Origin: Tubiluchus corallicola
Lineage: Eukaryota; Priapulida; Priapulimorpha; Priapulimorphida; Tubiluchidae
Direction: 5' to 3'
DNA length: 64,000 bases
NCBI GenBank assembly: GCA_030141605.1
Contig: JAQGDQ010000267.1
Coordinates: forward strand, 188,001 to 252,000
Positions 1-14,610 of this stretch are shown here, piece by piece. The notes beneath the pieces were generated by a model. That model saw nothing but the letters and a program-made list of their open reading frames with translations, was not told the DNA's origin and did not search any database. Positions within the stretch are counted from its first letter, which is position 1; every line of letters starts with the position of its first letter. Made by a program: the position numbers and the translations under genes.

Positions 1-3000
1 TACTATTTCGTGGTTCAGAGATTTAGGGCCTTCACGAACGCACACTATCCGTACTTACCCATCCTGGCCGCCACACATTGTCAAGCTTTCTAGCCTAGAA
101 GAAAATTCATTTTTTTAGAAATGTTTAAGTGAAATGATAAAAATTGATCAGGTTTGACACATTTATTATTATTGAGATGTGCTATATCTATTCTGAGTGC
201 TTCATAGTCATCATTGCTGTTGTTGTCGATGTCATGTATGTATTTATTCAATGACATCTAAAAATTCAGTATAATTCTGAATTGAAAGTAAGTCATTCTG
301 CAAAACACTTAGATCGTCACTGTCGTTGTCGTTAGCATTATCTTTATAATTATCATTGTAGTCGTCCTCTTCACTGCCTGTTATTGTAATCATAAATACA
401 GTTTCTAATGTTCAAAGAAGAAAATAGTAAATAAGAAGAAATTTATTTAGGGCTGGACGAGGTGCAGATGTTTACAAAATCATTCTAACTACTAATTCAC
501 TTTTGCTTTTCATCTATCTCTGTGCGTCTCCTGATTGGGGTATGAAAACCTGAAACTTGCTAATTCTTTATTGACATTCTAATCATAAATGTAAATTTGT
601 ATCATTCTCAAAACACGCAAAACAAAAAAACATCAAAAGAAACATGGTTGACATGCCACTAACGGCCCAGCCACTTTGTGTCTAAAGCACGTTTACAGTA
701 AAGACCAGTCGTGCATTAGTCGCAGAATTATCAAGAGCTTATCGTATGCGTGCAAAATAAAGTTAGTTTCATTACAAACCTCCAGGCCTTCTCAGATCTG
801 CCATCACCCGATTTGTACTTTTCAGATGACGGAATCACGTTGCATTGACAACGGGCGAGTAGCTTGCAGTCCAGGCAACAGAAGCGTAATTTGTTGTCAT
901 GGTAATAAAAATTTTCTAATTGATGTCTCGCATTGTCTTTGCGCGTGCCTAATAGCAGTTACATGATGAAATTTGTCATCTTGGACAAGTACCGTATTTG
1001 TATATTGGCTGAGCGGTCATGCTCCGTTTTTTGCGACTGAATTTAAGTAACGTTGTACCTGGTAAACAAACATGTGGGTGACCACAAAATATCTCGGGCG
1101 ATTTTTATCTGCCACCTTATTTGCGTCTATTTACTTTTCACTGTTTTATTACCTTTTGGTGAGGATATTTAATTTGTATGTCTAAACATTTGTATGGCTA
1201 AGTCTGTCTAATGTGGCGTGTCTAAACTTGCTTGTTCGATTATCGTCTTGAATTACTATGTTGATACAGAACTATGTTCCCACCCTGCCATAATCGTTAA
1301 CATAATAAGATCGTTAACAGAATAACAGGTTAACAGCATGGTTTGCAATTGAGTACTGACTACTGACATATTTTACCCAACCTTGTGTATAATGGATTGT
1401 TTCTCTCTCACCTCCTCCTTTTTTTCTCCTTCTTCTTTCTCTCTCTCAGCGTCTTTTCATTTTCCTTATTTTTTTATTCTTTTGTTTCTTTTTTATTTTT
1501 TCCGTAGTTGCATTTTTTCTAATGTAAAAAACAGCGTCGAAGTGCCAAGAAGTTGTAGCGTGTTAGAATGAGAATGATTGTAAAAGAATCAGTAAATCTC
1601 GTACGCCCCCGCTTCACTTGTTCATCTCTGTCCTCCTTCGTATATCTGTAATGCAGGTGCGCACGTTTTCAAGGTGTTACTTCTTGCACACTTAGTAATT
1701 AATTTGTCCGTGTCGTCTAAATGAGCTGCATGCCGCTCTAACACGGTGTTGGGCAACTAAACATCATAAAACACTCGTTTCACTGGAGGCAGTGGAGTTT
1801 TCGCCAGTAATGATGGAGTTTTTGGCAGTTTTTCTTAACACTGTATTCAGACAGTGTGTGATGGACTGTCTGCAATGAGATTTTAATCAACCCTTGGAGG
1901 GGTAAGTTCCTGATTCTCTTTTTTTGCTGCATTTGTTATTTCTCTTCTTTGTAAGTACCCGAATTCACTCTTTTTCTTTTTTATTTGTGTGTGTTTATTT
2001 TTTGTTTGCACTTATTGCTTCTTTCTTCATTTGCCCTCCTTTTTTCCCTTTTTTCATCACCTGCTTTCCCTTTTCTTTTCTCATACGCCTTCTTGTCTAT
2101 TTGTGCACTTTTCTTTTCTGCTTACCCTTTTTTCAATTCTTCTTTCTCATTTTTGTTGCTTTTCTGTTTTTCGGCTTCCTTCCCTGGCAGTCCATACACA
2201 CCGTCAATCTTGTTTTCTCTCAACTTACTTTCTGACGTGATTATCACGTTGTGGGCTTATCTTAAGATCAGGTCGAATAGCTAAGGAGTAGGAGAAATAA
2301 GTCTGACACAAAGCGAAATAGTTTTTAGACGTTACAGTAGTGAAAGGAGTGAGTAATGTATAACATGCAATAGCGAAAAACACATATGAAGTTTTAAAAT
2401 TGAAGGGTAGGCGTATTACGATTTTAATGTCGTCACAAAGCTTGCTTTGCTTATTGGGCCATTCACTTTTTGGCGGTTCTGAAGGTGACGCGCTGAAGCC
2501 TATCAGGTACGGCTTGAGGCTGGAATTCAATCTTTCTTCTCTGTGCTTGGTTATTAATTTAACTAGCTATCGAATGAGAGTACAACTTCATGGGGATCAA
2601 CAAAATTGAATGGAAATGATCTGTGTTATAATAATTACGTATCAAGTTAATTCTGAAAACTTGCAAAATGATAAAGAACTCTCCTGTGTCCATTCTTAAC
2701 CAGAAAAGTCAGAAATGCGCGTATGCCCACTTAGTCTCATAAACTGTGATATTCAGCAGATTCGCCATTTTTACAAGCTAATGTTGCGATAACATTTCAT
2801 CCCAGGTCGCCTTGCTTGTTAGAACATATAAGCTAGGTTATTTTTTGCAGTTTCGTTAGTGAAATTTAAGCCATTTGGAAATCAGTTTATTTTCAAAGCT
2901 GCCGGCATGTTTTTACAAATTTTCTGGGTGTGCGCACCTTCTCTGCGTGTTTATAAAACGTCTTGCTTGTTTTTTTAAGTTTTTAATAACACTTTTTATG

Positions 3001-3099
3001 TTTTGATTGATCGTTTTTGAAATTGGAAGCTGGGTATGTGTACAAGGGAGGAAAAACTGAAGAGAGAACAGACGCACACGGAAAAAGAAAGGGTACTTA

Positions 3100-3300
3100 A
3101 GAGACAGTTGAAATAAAGGCTATAATAATATAACAATAATTTTTATTTACAGTCGGCTTTTGGATGAACAATTAACATAAGCTCAAACAGCCGACAGAAA
3201 ATAACAAATCTACAATTATATAACAGAGATTATTATTACCCCACTTTTACCCTAAATGCCGGTGCCATTTTTAAAGTCTTTGGCGCCGTATTGAACTCAC
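3100..3300 (-). repeat. Possible SINE fragment
   Basis: Read on the minus strand, 3298-3288 (GAGTTCAATAC) resembles a pol III B box. It is followed by a stretch ending in AT-rich sequence, as in the body of a tRNA-derived SINE. No convincing A box is visible upstream, so this would be a truncated or decayed copy. Confidence 0.25.
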
Positions 3301-5361
3301 GACCCAGACGGAAAATGAACTCGTTAGAACTAGAATAAACTGTCTGATTTATAAGGGCTGTAAACAAGAAAAGAAGGAACAAATGAAAAAAGTAGGTTTA
3401 TGTTTTAAAGTCGTTTAGATAAATTATGTTTTTTCCGTAATAACCATGCTGCCATGTCTAAACTCTTAAATGGTTACATAATTATACATAATAATAAATT
3501 ATTCTACAGCAACAGCCTAAATCAAGATGAGCGCGTGTGGCGAATATTTAATTATGATTTATAATGTATTGAAATTAGGGATTCCACTTTTGTAACTGAA
3601 TATTTTTTGCATATGTAGAGGAACCGGACGTTATAGCCTCTGCTAAAATCGCCTGAATAACGCGTGGGTGGTGGCCACCGTGTCCAGCTCACGGCTTAAA
3701 ATCTCGCTTCATTTACCTGGTTTAAAAGCGGCAGTATAATCCAATTAGAAGCATACGAAATTAAATCAATTAACAAAGGTGAATAGTTAATTTATTTATG
3801 CTAATCTCGACAAACGAATGACCGCTGGAAATAGCCACCCAGGTGTTCAAAGCAGGGCGTTTTTGGAAAACTCCTAAACAGGAAGTTGCCCTTTCTTTGC
3901 TTTTCTGTGGCGTATAGAAAGCTGCTCAAGAAACAAGATGGTTATTACTGTTATAAACCCATTCTAACAATTATTTGCAAATCAGGCGTCATGTCTTATT
4001 TTTGTGTTAAATTTTGTCCTTCACTCTCAAATAGGCGATGACTTTACTAATTAGGCATATATGATTATTTTTAGTAGGTTTTTTCATTTTTGAAAGTTTA
4101 TTGTACTTCAGTTAGAGTGGTATTTTTATAATAGCAGCTGAGCGAATCATTACGAATGCAACTGTTTTGGAAATAGTTTTAATTTTACTTTGCATTTATA
4201 AACTATGCTCATTTGGCGTTGTATCGGTTCAGTTTGTGACTATCTAGGGTAGTCACAGGGTTATTAAGTTTAAGGTGTTCTTTGTTTAGGCCAAAGATCA
4301 CTAGGCCTACATAAAAACGGTGGACCATTCAAGTCACTCACTGCCCCTGTCGAAATTTTCAAGCCGCAAAACTGCAGACACCGATTTATTTTCACTCGTC
4401 TTAGCCCTTTAGCGCTAACTTTTGACATTTGATTCATTTTCAGCTTCCTGTCCCTTGATAAGTTAAGTAACCGTACGTAATCCACGCTCATTCATAGAGC
4501 TCGTCTTGTCACCAAGGGCAACGGGTTGCTCCGGTCGGAAAAATGTCCACTTAAACAAATTTAACGACAGTAATTCGTTGATGGATAATGTCGGCCATTT
4601 AGTCAGTTTCGTATTTACAGAGTTGTTAATGTGTAAACTGTTGCTCTTTTCTTCACAATGCTCTTCGCTTTCCTGTGGTCAGTGAGCAGATTGTACCTAC
4701 TCATTGTGCAGAGAGAGAAAAAAATCACGAAAAATTTATTTTGTCAAGGAAATTCCGCGACTCGAAAATCTTGAGAATGGGAACTATTCCCGCGCATAAA
4801 TCAAGAGACCGTGACGTCACGCGTGCTAACAACGACCCCTGGTGGGCAAACAAGGAAACCTTTTCATTAAAAGAAAATGGCCAGGCTCTCCAGTTACTGT
4901 TTTGACTTGCAGCACATGAATTATTGTGTTAAAATTCTGCTACTGTTTGCAAGTGCTGTGCACATACATCTTTGTCATCTTTTTTGTAGCCTAGCCTTAT
5001 ATCAACGTGAAAACATAAATTGTAAATAAATTTTTCAAAACCTGTCCATTTTTTCACATTGGTCTTTTGTAGCTTTTCGTTCAACAGTGTTCAACAACGT
5101 TACAATGTTCATTTAAGCGAATCTTCTCGTTTCGCTTTTTGCTTCTCCCGTTTCGCTGTCTGATTGTCCTTCTGTCCATCTGCTCTGCTATACTGCGTCT
5201 ACCTTTCTCTGTGTTTCTGCCCCATTAACTTCTTGTGTCTCTGGAACTTACCTATACTATTTCCCTTCCTTTCTCTTTCTGTGCTTCAGCTCTGCGTGCC
5301 TCCTTCTTTGTCTCTTTCCCCTTCTCCCTCGCACGTCTCTCCTCCTCTCCCGCTATCTCTT

Positions 5362-5363
<2 letters not shown>

Positions 5364-5402
<39 letters not shown>
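5364..5402. repeat. (CT)n microsatellite
   Basis: Uninterrupted CT dinucleotide run of about 39 bp at the end of a longer pyrimidine-rich stretch from about 5150. It produces spurious Ser/Leu-rich (plus) and Arg/Glu-rich (minus) open frames. Confidence 0.95.
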
Positions 5403-5403
<1 letters not shown>

Positions 5404-5592
5404 GATATTGCGCCCAGTCCGAACCAAACGGTTTTTTATTGAACTTTCTATCAGACATTAGTCAAATTCTAGACACGCCGCATATGATTGATTCGATCCA
5501 AATTGCAATTTCATCGCTGTTCTTTATTTTCATTATAATTGGTACATGCGCTGTATTGTTACTAATGCATTTGGCTATGCTAATGGTGTCGC

Positions 5593-5971
5593 CAGGGCCG
5601 GATTATCCTATAGGTTAGTATAGGTTGCAGCCTAGTGCCCTCAGCTTGGGACCCCCGAGGTTTGGTAATATTTGGTAAAAAAAATCTATTTTTTTCACTA
5701 CAGTTGTGTTGAAATACATGCTAATTTGGTTGCAATAAATAGTAAAATAGTAGTATTTCTTACAGAGCAGTTTTATTGACAAACGAAAGATACATATTCT
5801 AGCTTATTTTAAAAATTTGTGATAAGTTTACTTCAAGCGCTGTAAAAGTCCTCAAAATATATTACGAGTAAAACATATTCAAGACGGGTGGGGGTGAGTT
5901 ACATGGTGGCTCCGAGGGGCCTAATAATTTCATTAGTGTAGGGGCCCCGAAAGGTCGTAATCCGGCCTTTG
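5593..5971. mobile_element. hAT-type non-autonomous DNA transposon (MITE), 379 bp
   Basis: The left end starts CAGGGCCGGATTA and the right end, reverse complemented, starts CAAAGGCCGGATTA, so the termini are imperfect inverted repeats of the CAGGG type known from hAT elements. They are flanked by an 8-bp near-duplication, ggtgtcgc (5585-5592) and gttgtcgc (5972-5979), matching at 7 of 8 positions; 8 bp is the hAT target-site length. The inside is AT-rich with a GGGGCCCC segment near the right end and has no coding capacity. It would need a transposase supplied elsewhere. Confidence 0.75.
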
Positions 5972-6931
5972 GTTGTCGCTGTTTTTTGGCAATGTTTGTT
6001 GATGGTTGCTCTTTCATGAGGCAGACACTGCATGATAATTATTGGCTATTACTTGAGCTCTGGTAGGTGTTACTAAATCTTGATGAAACATAATCAAGAA
6101 TACTGTGGCTTTTGTAACTTCTGCTCCAGTAAATTGTGATACCAGGTAACTGTAAAAAATAACGCAAAAAAGAACGCATTACATCAAATTATTGCAGGAG
6201 AGTTTTGGTGTAGTTTAAATTTTTATTAAACTAATATATGCAGGTTGAACACAAAAAAGTAAGCAATTTTTAAAGTGGCATAGAGCCGAGAATTTTTATC
6301 CAATTTCTTTTATGAATTTAACAGGATAAACTAGAAAATTTTGACACCTTGCTAATTCTTATTGAGAGTCCAAAAAACAAACATTTTATGTCTGATATTT
6401 TCATCAAGCCATAAAATGTAGATATTAATGCGATTGATTGTATTGGCAGTAAATGTATTGATCAGTTCGAACGCAACCGAGAGTTAGTACCAGGAAAAAA
6501 ATAGGACAGTTTCTTAATGCAAAAGAAAAGAAAACTTAGACGGCAAATTATTTTTGTGTGTTTTAGGAAGCTTGGTTTTTTTATTTAGACTGCATTACAA
6601 TCTCAGATTTTTTTCATTTTTTATTTAAAAGTGGGTATTATTCTTAACACATGCATCTACTTTCATGGCAAAAGTTTATTCGAATGCGAAGAGAAATAAA
6701 TTCATAATGAACTGAATTCCTTAAAAGGGACTACTTTTTTGTGTTCACCGTTATGATTATGAAGTAATTTACCAAATGTTCTCTTTGAGAGTAAACTTGG
6801 TAGACCATAGACCAAAGTGAGACCAGTAAATAGAGCAAAAGAAAGAATGGGTGGTAAAAGGGAGGGGGTGGGGAGGAAACACGGTAAGGATGGAAAAAAA
6901 CAAGTGAGAGAAACAGAAACAGAAACAGACA

Positions 6932-7198
<267 letters not shown>

Positions 7199-8939
7199 GG
7201 AATCATATTTCGATCAAGGTTGCTCATTAACATTTTTGCTTGGTCAAATCAATTACATCTTCCTTTTCGTCTCAGCTGTCAATCAAACATTTAACTTGAA
7301 AGGAGAAACATTCAGATTTCATTAATGCTTAGTCAACAGACGCCAGACACAGCAAACACATGAATATGAAACAGTTGCTGCCAGCTTTTCAGCTTCTCTC
7401 GGTGATCTATGACAACATCATGATCTATGGTTTCATATCTATGACTTTGATCGCCGTAATGATTGCTAACGCACACACTCTTTCAGTACCCTAATTATAG
7501 TGCGTATTTGTCACAGCGCAAAGTGTGGTTGGCTGATGCGTTTTTCATATGTAAAAGCATGCATATTGTCAAAATCATAGGTTCTAGATTGACAAAGGTT
7601 CAGTAGACATTCGAATACACCGACTATACCGTATGACCGTTTGTATCAAGTAGAACATGACGAACCTTTACTTATTTTAGCTTAGTTTAACTTGACTATA
7701 GATGTTGATGACTAGATTATAATGTTGGTGAATGTGTTATGACGTTGGTGGTGACGTCGACGAGCATTTACAGGCAGAAGATAAAATTGCGTGCAAGTTG
7801 CTTCGCTTTAGAAAGCTAGTTTATCTTAAGCAAAATGTAAAATATTTTTTATTGTTTCGTTGCAGCCTCGTTTTATTGGCAATGACGCCCATTGATACCC
7901 TGCAAAATGAGCATCCTGATTTTCAATTTTGCATTTTTTATGATTGGCTGTAAATAAAGCCAATACAGTACATTAAAGGGGAACTATTTAAAATGAATTT
8001 CCAATTGGTCACAGGTCGTAACCGAAGTTAAACTACGCCGTGATCAGAGAATGGTTTGCGAGACCTAAATTCAATATTCACTCTGGACAGTTTCGTTCAC
8101 CGTACTGATTCTGTCTGTTTACTTCAATGAGGAAAACTGTATCTATGTGAATGTGACTAAAACAGTTTTACCAGCTGACTATCTCATCTCTTACATCCAG
8201 TTTGTACCCAGTGAAAGTCAAGTCAGTGTACGACAGACCTGTGTGTGAATTTTGGCTGCACTAACAATGTTATGTACACGTTCTTATCTTCACGTCCAGC
8301 ATGCCAATGTAACCTCTTTTATTTTCTCCTCTTTCGTTAGCTTTTACTTTTCGAAAATAATTATGCACAACCTTTTTTATTCTTTCGCGATACTATTTCT
8401 TCCGTTACAGTTAAAAACGATTAAGCATTATACTAAGGTATGAACATTTTTTCAAAGCACTCTGTATTTGTTACGTATCATATCAATAGCATATCGACAC
8501 TCTTGTTAATCTTTTCATGCGCGTAAAAACGACAAAACTTTTCTCTACTGATAAAACGTCGAAAAGGAGAAGTAAAGAAATCGGCATTTCCCCACGATAA
8601 AAAGAGAAGAAACGGATTTCCCTGCAGGCTACTTGACACCTGTGATCCGAATTTAGAGTAAAATGTTAACCGGATATTGGGCTCTCTTGATGAATCTTGA
8701 TGCGAATTGGGAGGGACAGAAACTGGGCGGATAAAGAAAATTCGAAATTAAGCGCATGTAAAAAAAGAAGGTAATGAAATTAATGTAGATTGACAGCTGC
8801 ATCTTATTGTGTGGGACCACTAAAACAGTTATAATATTTAGTTACGAGGACGCTAAATTGTAACTAGTCCAAGCAATATAGGGGCACCAATATGGGCTAG
8901 TATTACTCCTATTGGTGGACGTGTTGAGACTGAGGTTTT

Positions 8940-9115
8940 TAACGTCTGAAATTATGGCAAGAGAGGAGATTAGGAAACAAAGTTAGAAAGAGAGAGGGTG
9001 GCCGACGGAAAGAGAGGGAGAATAAGAGAGAATGGGGAAGGAAGGAGAGAGAGAGAGAGAGAGAGTGGCTAAGATGGAGAAAATGGCGAGGGGAATGAGA
9101 GCGAGGCTAAGTTAT
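8940..9115. repeat. Purine-rich (GA/GGA) degenerate tract
   Basis: Degenerate G/A-rich stretch with a short pure GA run near 9047-9065. It looks like a decaying microsatellite; no coding signal was seen. Confidence 0.7.
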
Positions 9116-11589
9116 CAGTAGTTTAAAAAGATTGCATCGTGAACGCGAATAGATGTATTTTGTATCTAAGATCGCTTGAAAAAACTGGGTCTTGGTGACT
9201 TTGATCAAGGTTCTCTGAAGGTAATAAAGCCGAGGTGCATATGCTGAATTTCAAGGCCTGTCTGCGTAGGAGGACGTTTTAGTAAATTCAAGTTTATGAA
9301 TTGGCTGTATGGTGTATGCATTTCTGAAGCCACTTCCGATGCTTCTTCGGTATTCTGCCGTTACACTGAAAAGCTAAATTTAAATTGAAAGATCATACAG
9401 TTATTGCAACGTTGGAGTTTTTTACGATTATAAATTTTGTCCTGAAAAACGGTGACTTTTTGCAGTTTGAATAGAATGTAAAAAGGAGTACAAAATTGAT
9501 TGCAATTATGCTATTTATATTGTGCATATATATGTAGCCACAAACAAGCCGTCTTGCATTCGAAGTGAGTGGATGCATATGTGGGTTGGAATTACTTCAA
9601 GCGTTTTTCCGCATATCATGTGTGGACACAAAAATTTGGTGCACGCGAAGCCGCTTTAATTTAAAAAAATATTAAAAAATTCTCATTGCATTGGTATAAA
9701 ACTTTTTTCCATGAAAATAGATGCATATACTTACGAAATCTATGAAATAGATACATATTATGAGTTTAAGATAAGAAATGGAGAATTCGGGATTTTAACG
9801 TGGCTTTAGATAAAAATGTTCAGCTTTTCTAAAGTAACAAGAACTGTCATGTATCCCTTTTGCTTTTGAAAACTTTCGTTTTTATTTACACTAAACAACT
9901 GTTCAAGACGTTTCCTGACACTTCACTTATTTTTCTCAACTGGAGTCAGAACTGATTGATAACTTTATTTATTTGTTCTTGGGAAAGTTCTTCCAATTTC
10001 AACGATAACTTGCTTAAAATGATGCAAACTTTTTATTTTTATTTTTTCACAATGTTGTATCAATTCTGTAGTGATTATATAAACGTTTTGTCTTCTTTTG
10101 TAAACGGTATGGTCTATATTTATTTTTTTATTTAAAAACTTGGAAAACTAAAAAATGACTAAATGAATAAAATAAAATTAACGTGTCCATTAAGAAATAC
10201 CATCATACTAATGTCTACTTTTCTTCTTCAATTTATGGGCTCATTTTGGGCGCTGTTCAAAATCGAGATCTTTGGCTTGTTAATTTGTCTGTCTTTTTTC
10301 ATACCTGTTCCATTTTTAATACTTTACCCTAAATTCCTGTTTCGAATTCTTTCCCATTCATCAAAACTTGACCATAGATTTTTCCCAAATGATTTCACCA
10401 GCTTTCTGGATTCTCACAAATTCTTTCGGGCTTACACTCTCGTAAGCAGCTAAAACCGAAACTGCCGCGAGCTAAGCAAAGTGGTTGGCTAAATGCTAGG
10501 GCTGCGTAATTGTAAAGGGTGTTTGCAAAAAAAAATCCAGTATTCACGTAGCGAAAATGTCCTAATGCGTGAAATTGTGCCTTTTGATGGAAGTTACAGC
10601 TATTTAATTCCAAAAGCTAGTTTGGTAGATAACGGCGTTAGGTTTTAGTAGAAATATCGTTTTAGTTTCGTCAGATTAGTGTTCTCGTTTTTTACGTCTG
10701 CCCCCTAGCGGAGCTTGTGCTCAAGTACGACTGTTTAGCAAGTCAGTTTCAGTTTGTGTATTAGTATTACCGCGTTTAGTTGCACGTTTGCTGCTTTCCT
10801 GAGAGCGTTGATTGCAAGTTGATAACTTTTCTGTTAACGCGTTTATTTATATTGTTTGTTGTTTATTTATCAGCAGTTGTTTTTGTGGCGATTGCATTGA
10901 AATGTTGTGCGCATTACTGAGTTCTTCGGATTAAATTGTCTCAATAAGAGGTAGGCCTATGTTAAGTTGCAGGTTAATCTAAAAGCTGCAAGTTTGGGTG
11001 AGTCTGACTCTGTGTAAAGACGTTTCCACACAAACATTTTTTTGGTTCTCTGTTTTTTAGTAAGGTGTACAGGTACCATTTTAGTACTTGTACAAGATTT
11101 TCGTGCTTTCTTTAAAAACCAGTCTTATTATTTCGTTTCGTTTCTTTTTTATTCATCACCTTTTATTAGTTATTCTTTACCTATTTATTTACTTACCTGT
11201 TTTATGTGGACATTTACCTGTTTTATATGAACGTCAAATGGTTTTACAGTTTTTAGATATTTTAAGTACAGATCCATTGAAAATTGTACGTAAATGATAC
11301 TTCGTATAGGCACTTTCAGTAATAAAACTATGTTCACATATTAGGCTCACTTGGTTTAACTATGTTGTTTATTGTTTGTATCTGACTTTATGTTTTCACT
11401 AATCCCTGGACCAAAAACATAACAAGTTCGTCATGGGTGGTAATTGTATTTTGAAGCGTTTTTACTCCGACTTTTGCTCGCCCCGACTAAAATTATTTAT
11501 AATACACGTCGTGTATAATTTTACTTGCTCGTAGTAAACAATTTGGAGAATTCTCCCGACTCACTGGGCCGTGAATTTGCGGAGTTTTA

Positions 11590-11699
11590 ACTAAATACTG
11601 TCTCAGTTAATGAAAACACAGCCGATACTAAATACTGGCCCAGTTAATGAAGACAACCGATACGAAATACTGGCCCAGTTAGTGAAGACACAACCAATA
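11590..11699. repeat. Short tandem repeat, about 36 bp x 3
   Basis: Three consecutive copies begin at 11590, 11627 and 11662, each starting ACTAAATACTG or ACGAAATACTG and containing CCCAGTTAATGAAGACA or close variants. Copies differ by a few substitutions and 1-2 bp indels. Confidence 0.8.
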
Positions 11700-13106
11700 T
11701 TCATGAAATGTTTAAAGTTTAAAATAGACAATTGGTAATTGGCATATAAAGTCGGGTTGGCAAAACATAAGAAAACACAAGGACACTGAGATTGGACCTA
11801 CAGTACTATTTAATGATAAACATATGCAATCTCTGTAAGCTCTGTGCGTACTATCTGTTTAAGTACATGCTGTATACAAATATTAGGTGAATCCATTGTG
11901 CTTTAATGGCGTGAAAAACTTTATGTAGGTGCCCACATTCCCGCGAATGCCTCAGAATTGTAGGATCCTCTAACGCACAGTTATTGAAGTGCTACAGAAG
12001 TTTGAATTGCGAGAATATAGATCTATAATAAAGTAAAATCAAAAAGAGAAAAAAGTGTGTATAATATCTTTATTCGTAGTAAATTTGTACTCTTTGGGTT
12101 AGTTAGCAGTTAGTTAAGTTAAACAGATAACAACGTAAACACTATTTGCATACACATACATATACACACGAAGTAGTAACGGTTAATGCAAGGAATTCCA
12201 CGCAATGTTTACTTGTAGGTACTAAATAATGGCTAAATAGCTTATGATTATTTTCAATTGTTCACTATTTAGACCTACGTCATATATACACTCCATGATC
12301 ATATTTAACGTACACTATGTTCTCTTGCGTCAAATTACCAATGTGAAATGGGTGTTGTATTCTTTTGTATTATACCTTTATAGTATTACGTGCTGTACAT
12401 AACAGGCACGCACGCACGCACGCATGCACTGTAAGCGGGGGTGTGACATGACTTATGTCAAAAAGTACATTATAATAATAAAACTTGATCTGGTGTTTAA
12501 ATTTCAAGTAACTTAATCAAACCTTGTAGAGTTTGGTAATTCTCAGATTGTGAATAAAAAATAACTACTGATTAACATTGATCTGTGACAGAACTTTCTT
12601 AAATACATTTTAACAAAGCTAGCACTGGGTGGACCCGAAGTAATAAAACGGAAACTAGTTCTCGTGTAATAGGTTTTTACTGTACTATGATCGTCAATTG
12701 CGGGACTGTTGCAGATGATACGTATGCCAATTTTAACTGTTAAAGATTAAAATTAACTTCAATTTTAAAATTAGAATTTTAACTACTTCTTGCCACGCGC
12801 GCGAGTTGAGCGCCAAAGTTTGACCAATGGTCGCCCATTAACGCCGCAAACGCTTTTAAGTAGCCTTTATTTTCGGTAAGTGCTCGAGCAAATATTCAAT
12901 ATTTAACATTTTGGCCATATTGAGTAGAAATTAGCATTTAAGTGGTCTTTGTTAATGTTTGACCACTTTCGTACTTCGGGCTTGTAAAAGTAAATGAGGA
13001 TTTGTCGTTGTTCAGAAAACAGCTTCACGTCTTATACGAGATGCCATTTTTGAAAATACGTTGATTTATCTGACGTACCTGAATGTTTTGTAATGTTGAA
13101 TATCTA

Positions 13107-13345
13107 ATTTCTCTCTTCTGCCCTCTTTCTCTCTCCCACTATTTCTCGCTAGCTCTTTCTCTCGCCCTGTGTCTTTACGTCTCGCTCTTACATCTCTCTA
13201 ACTCTCTACCTCTCTTCTCTCTATCTCTCTTCTCTCTCTCTCCCTCTTTCTGTCTCCCTCTCTTTTTCTCTCTTTTATCTCAGTCTCTTTCTTTCTCCAC
13301 TTTCCTCCCCCTCTCACTCCCCTCCCCTCTCACCTCCCTTGCCCT
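13107..13345. repeat. Pyrimidine-rich (CT)n-derived tract
   Basis: About 240 bp of almost pure C/T on the plus strand with interrupted CTCT runs. It is a degenerate microsatellite; the open frame across it is compositional. Confidence 0.85.
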
Positions 13346-14520
13346 CTTACAGCCTATATTTTTTATTTACTTAAGTTTCTAGTACATAATCAACCACTGT
13401 GAAATCTTAAATGCGTTTGTGCCTTGCAGTGACAAGCATTCCATTACTGCCACTAAAATCCATGTCATGTAACTTGCACAGACCAATTTTACAAGTGCTT
13501 TCACCCAACATGGCCTTAAGTTATGCGTGTATGGTAATTACCAGTTCTGTTGACATGTCCAAGAATTTTTTTCAATATTGCGTAGCTGTAGCCGTTTGGC
13601 GGTCAATGTTTGTGGTTTGAACTTCAAATTTCAAAGGATCAAATTTCCAAATATTCGCTGTATCGATATAAATTGTTTTGGAAGTTGGGACGGTAGGGTG
13701 GTGATTATTGGCAATGTTGTTCCATTTAGAATTACTTCTGCAGATAAAACCAATGCATGATTTTATTTATTGGACACCAAAAATTGCCATGCTGAAAAAA
13801 TTGATGTAGCATAGCAGTTTTCAGTTTTGTTCTCGATGTCGACTAATTTGAAAAATGTAAAATTTGGATACAACTAACATTAGTGTTGGTTTTAGTCGAA
13901 AGTAATTTCATAACCTGGATATGCTACTGGAACCATAATAGAATAAAGTGTGCCTGATATTTGGATCTTTAAATCAAACTGGCAACATGTTGAGGTTTCC
14001 TAAATTGTATAGTGTGCAGTGTGTTTTGGCTCAAGGTCTGCCTGATTTATTTTGAGTCTTAAAACTATTTAGAATCAAATTTACAGTGTACAATCTTGAG
14101 ACTATAGTTTGAGGGAAATTGATTGGGAAGTCTCAAGTTTTGCAGTTGTTGGATTAAAGTGAGGAATATGGAGACTGTTTTGTTCATAGTGTACATGTTT
14201 TGAGGTTTTTTGTTGATTTGAAGGCTATTTAAAAGAATATTGCTCGCATTCTTAAGATTTGGACACACGACTGTGTGCTGTCTGACTGTCAGCAATAGTT
14301 TGAGTAACACTATATTATGTGGTGGCTACCATTATTTATTTGTGGCAGTGTACGAAAGTCATACACGGATCATCCCCCAGGCTTTTCCTAGTATTGACCC
14401 TCTTAACCCACGCTTATCCACGCTGCAGTTCAGTATAGTAATCACTGGTCAACCTTGATTACTTGACTGGACGTTGGGCAGCTTGGAGGTATGTGTTAAT
14501 AATACAAGTGCCTGGATACC

Positions 14521-14610
14521 CGAATAGGCTCAGGTCGTTGTGCTGATAATGCCTTGATTTCGCGCCCTGAACAATGGCAGGTTCAAAGTTAATCTACTTT
14601 GCTGTTAAAG
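14521..14610 (+). repeat. tRNA-derived SINE-like fragment
   Basis: An A-box-like GGCTCAGGTCGTTG near 14527 is followed about 52 bp later by a B-box-like GGTTCAAAGTT at 14579. This suggests a decayed tRNA-derived SINE head. Terminal structure and target duplications were not found. Confidence 0.35.

Noticed and set aside
1924-2284. Overlapping hydrophobic open frames
   Set aside because: They come from a T-rich pyrimidine stretch that reads as Phe/Leu/Ser in all three frames, with no conserved motif.
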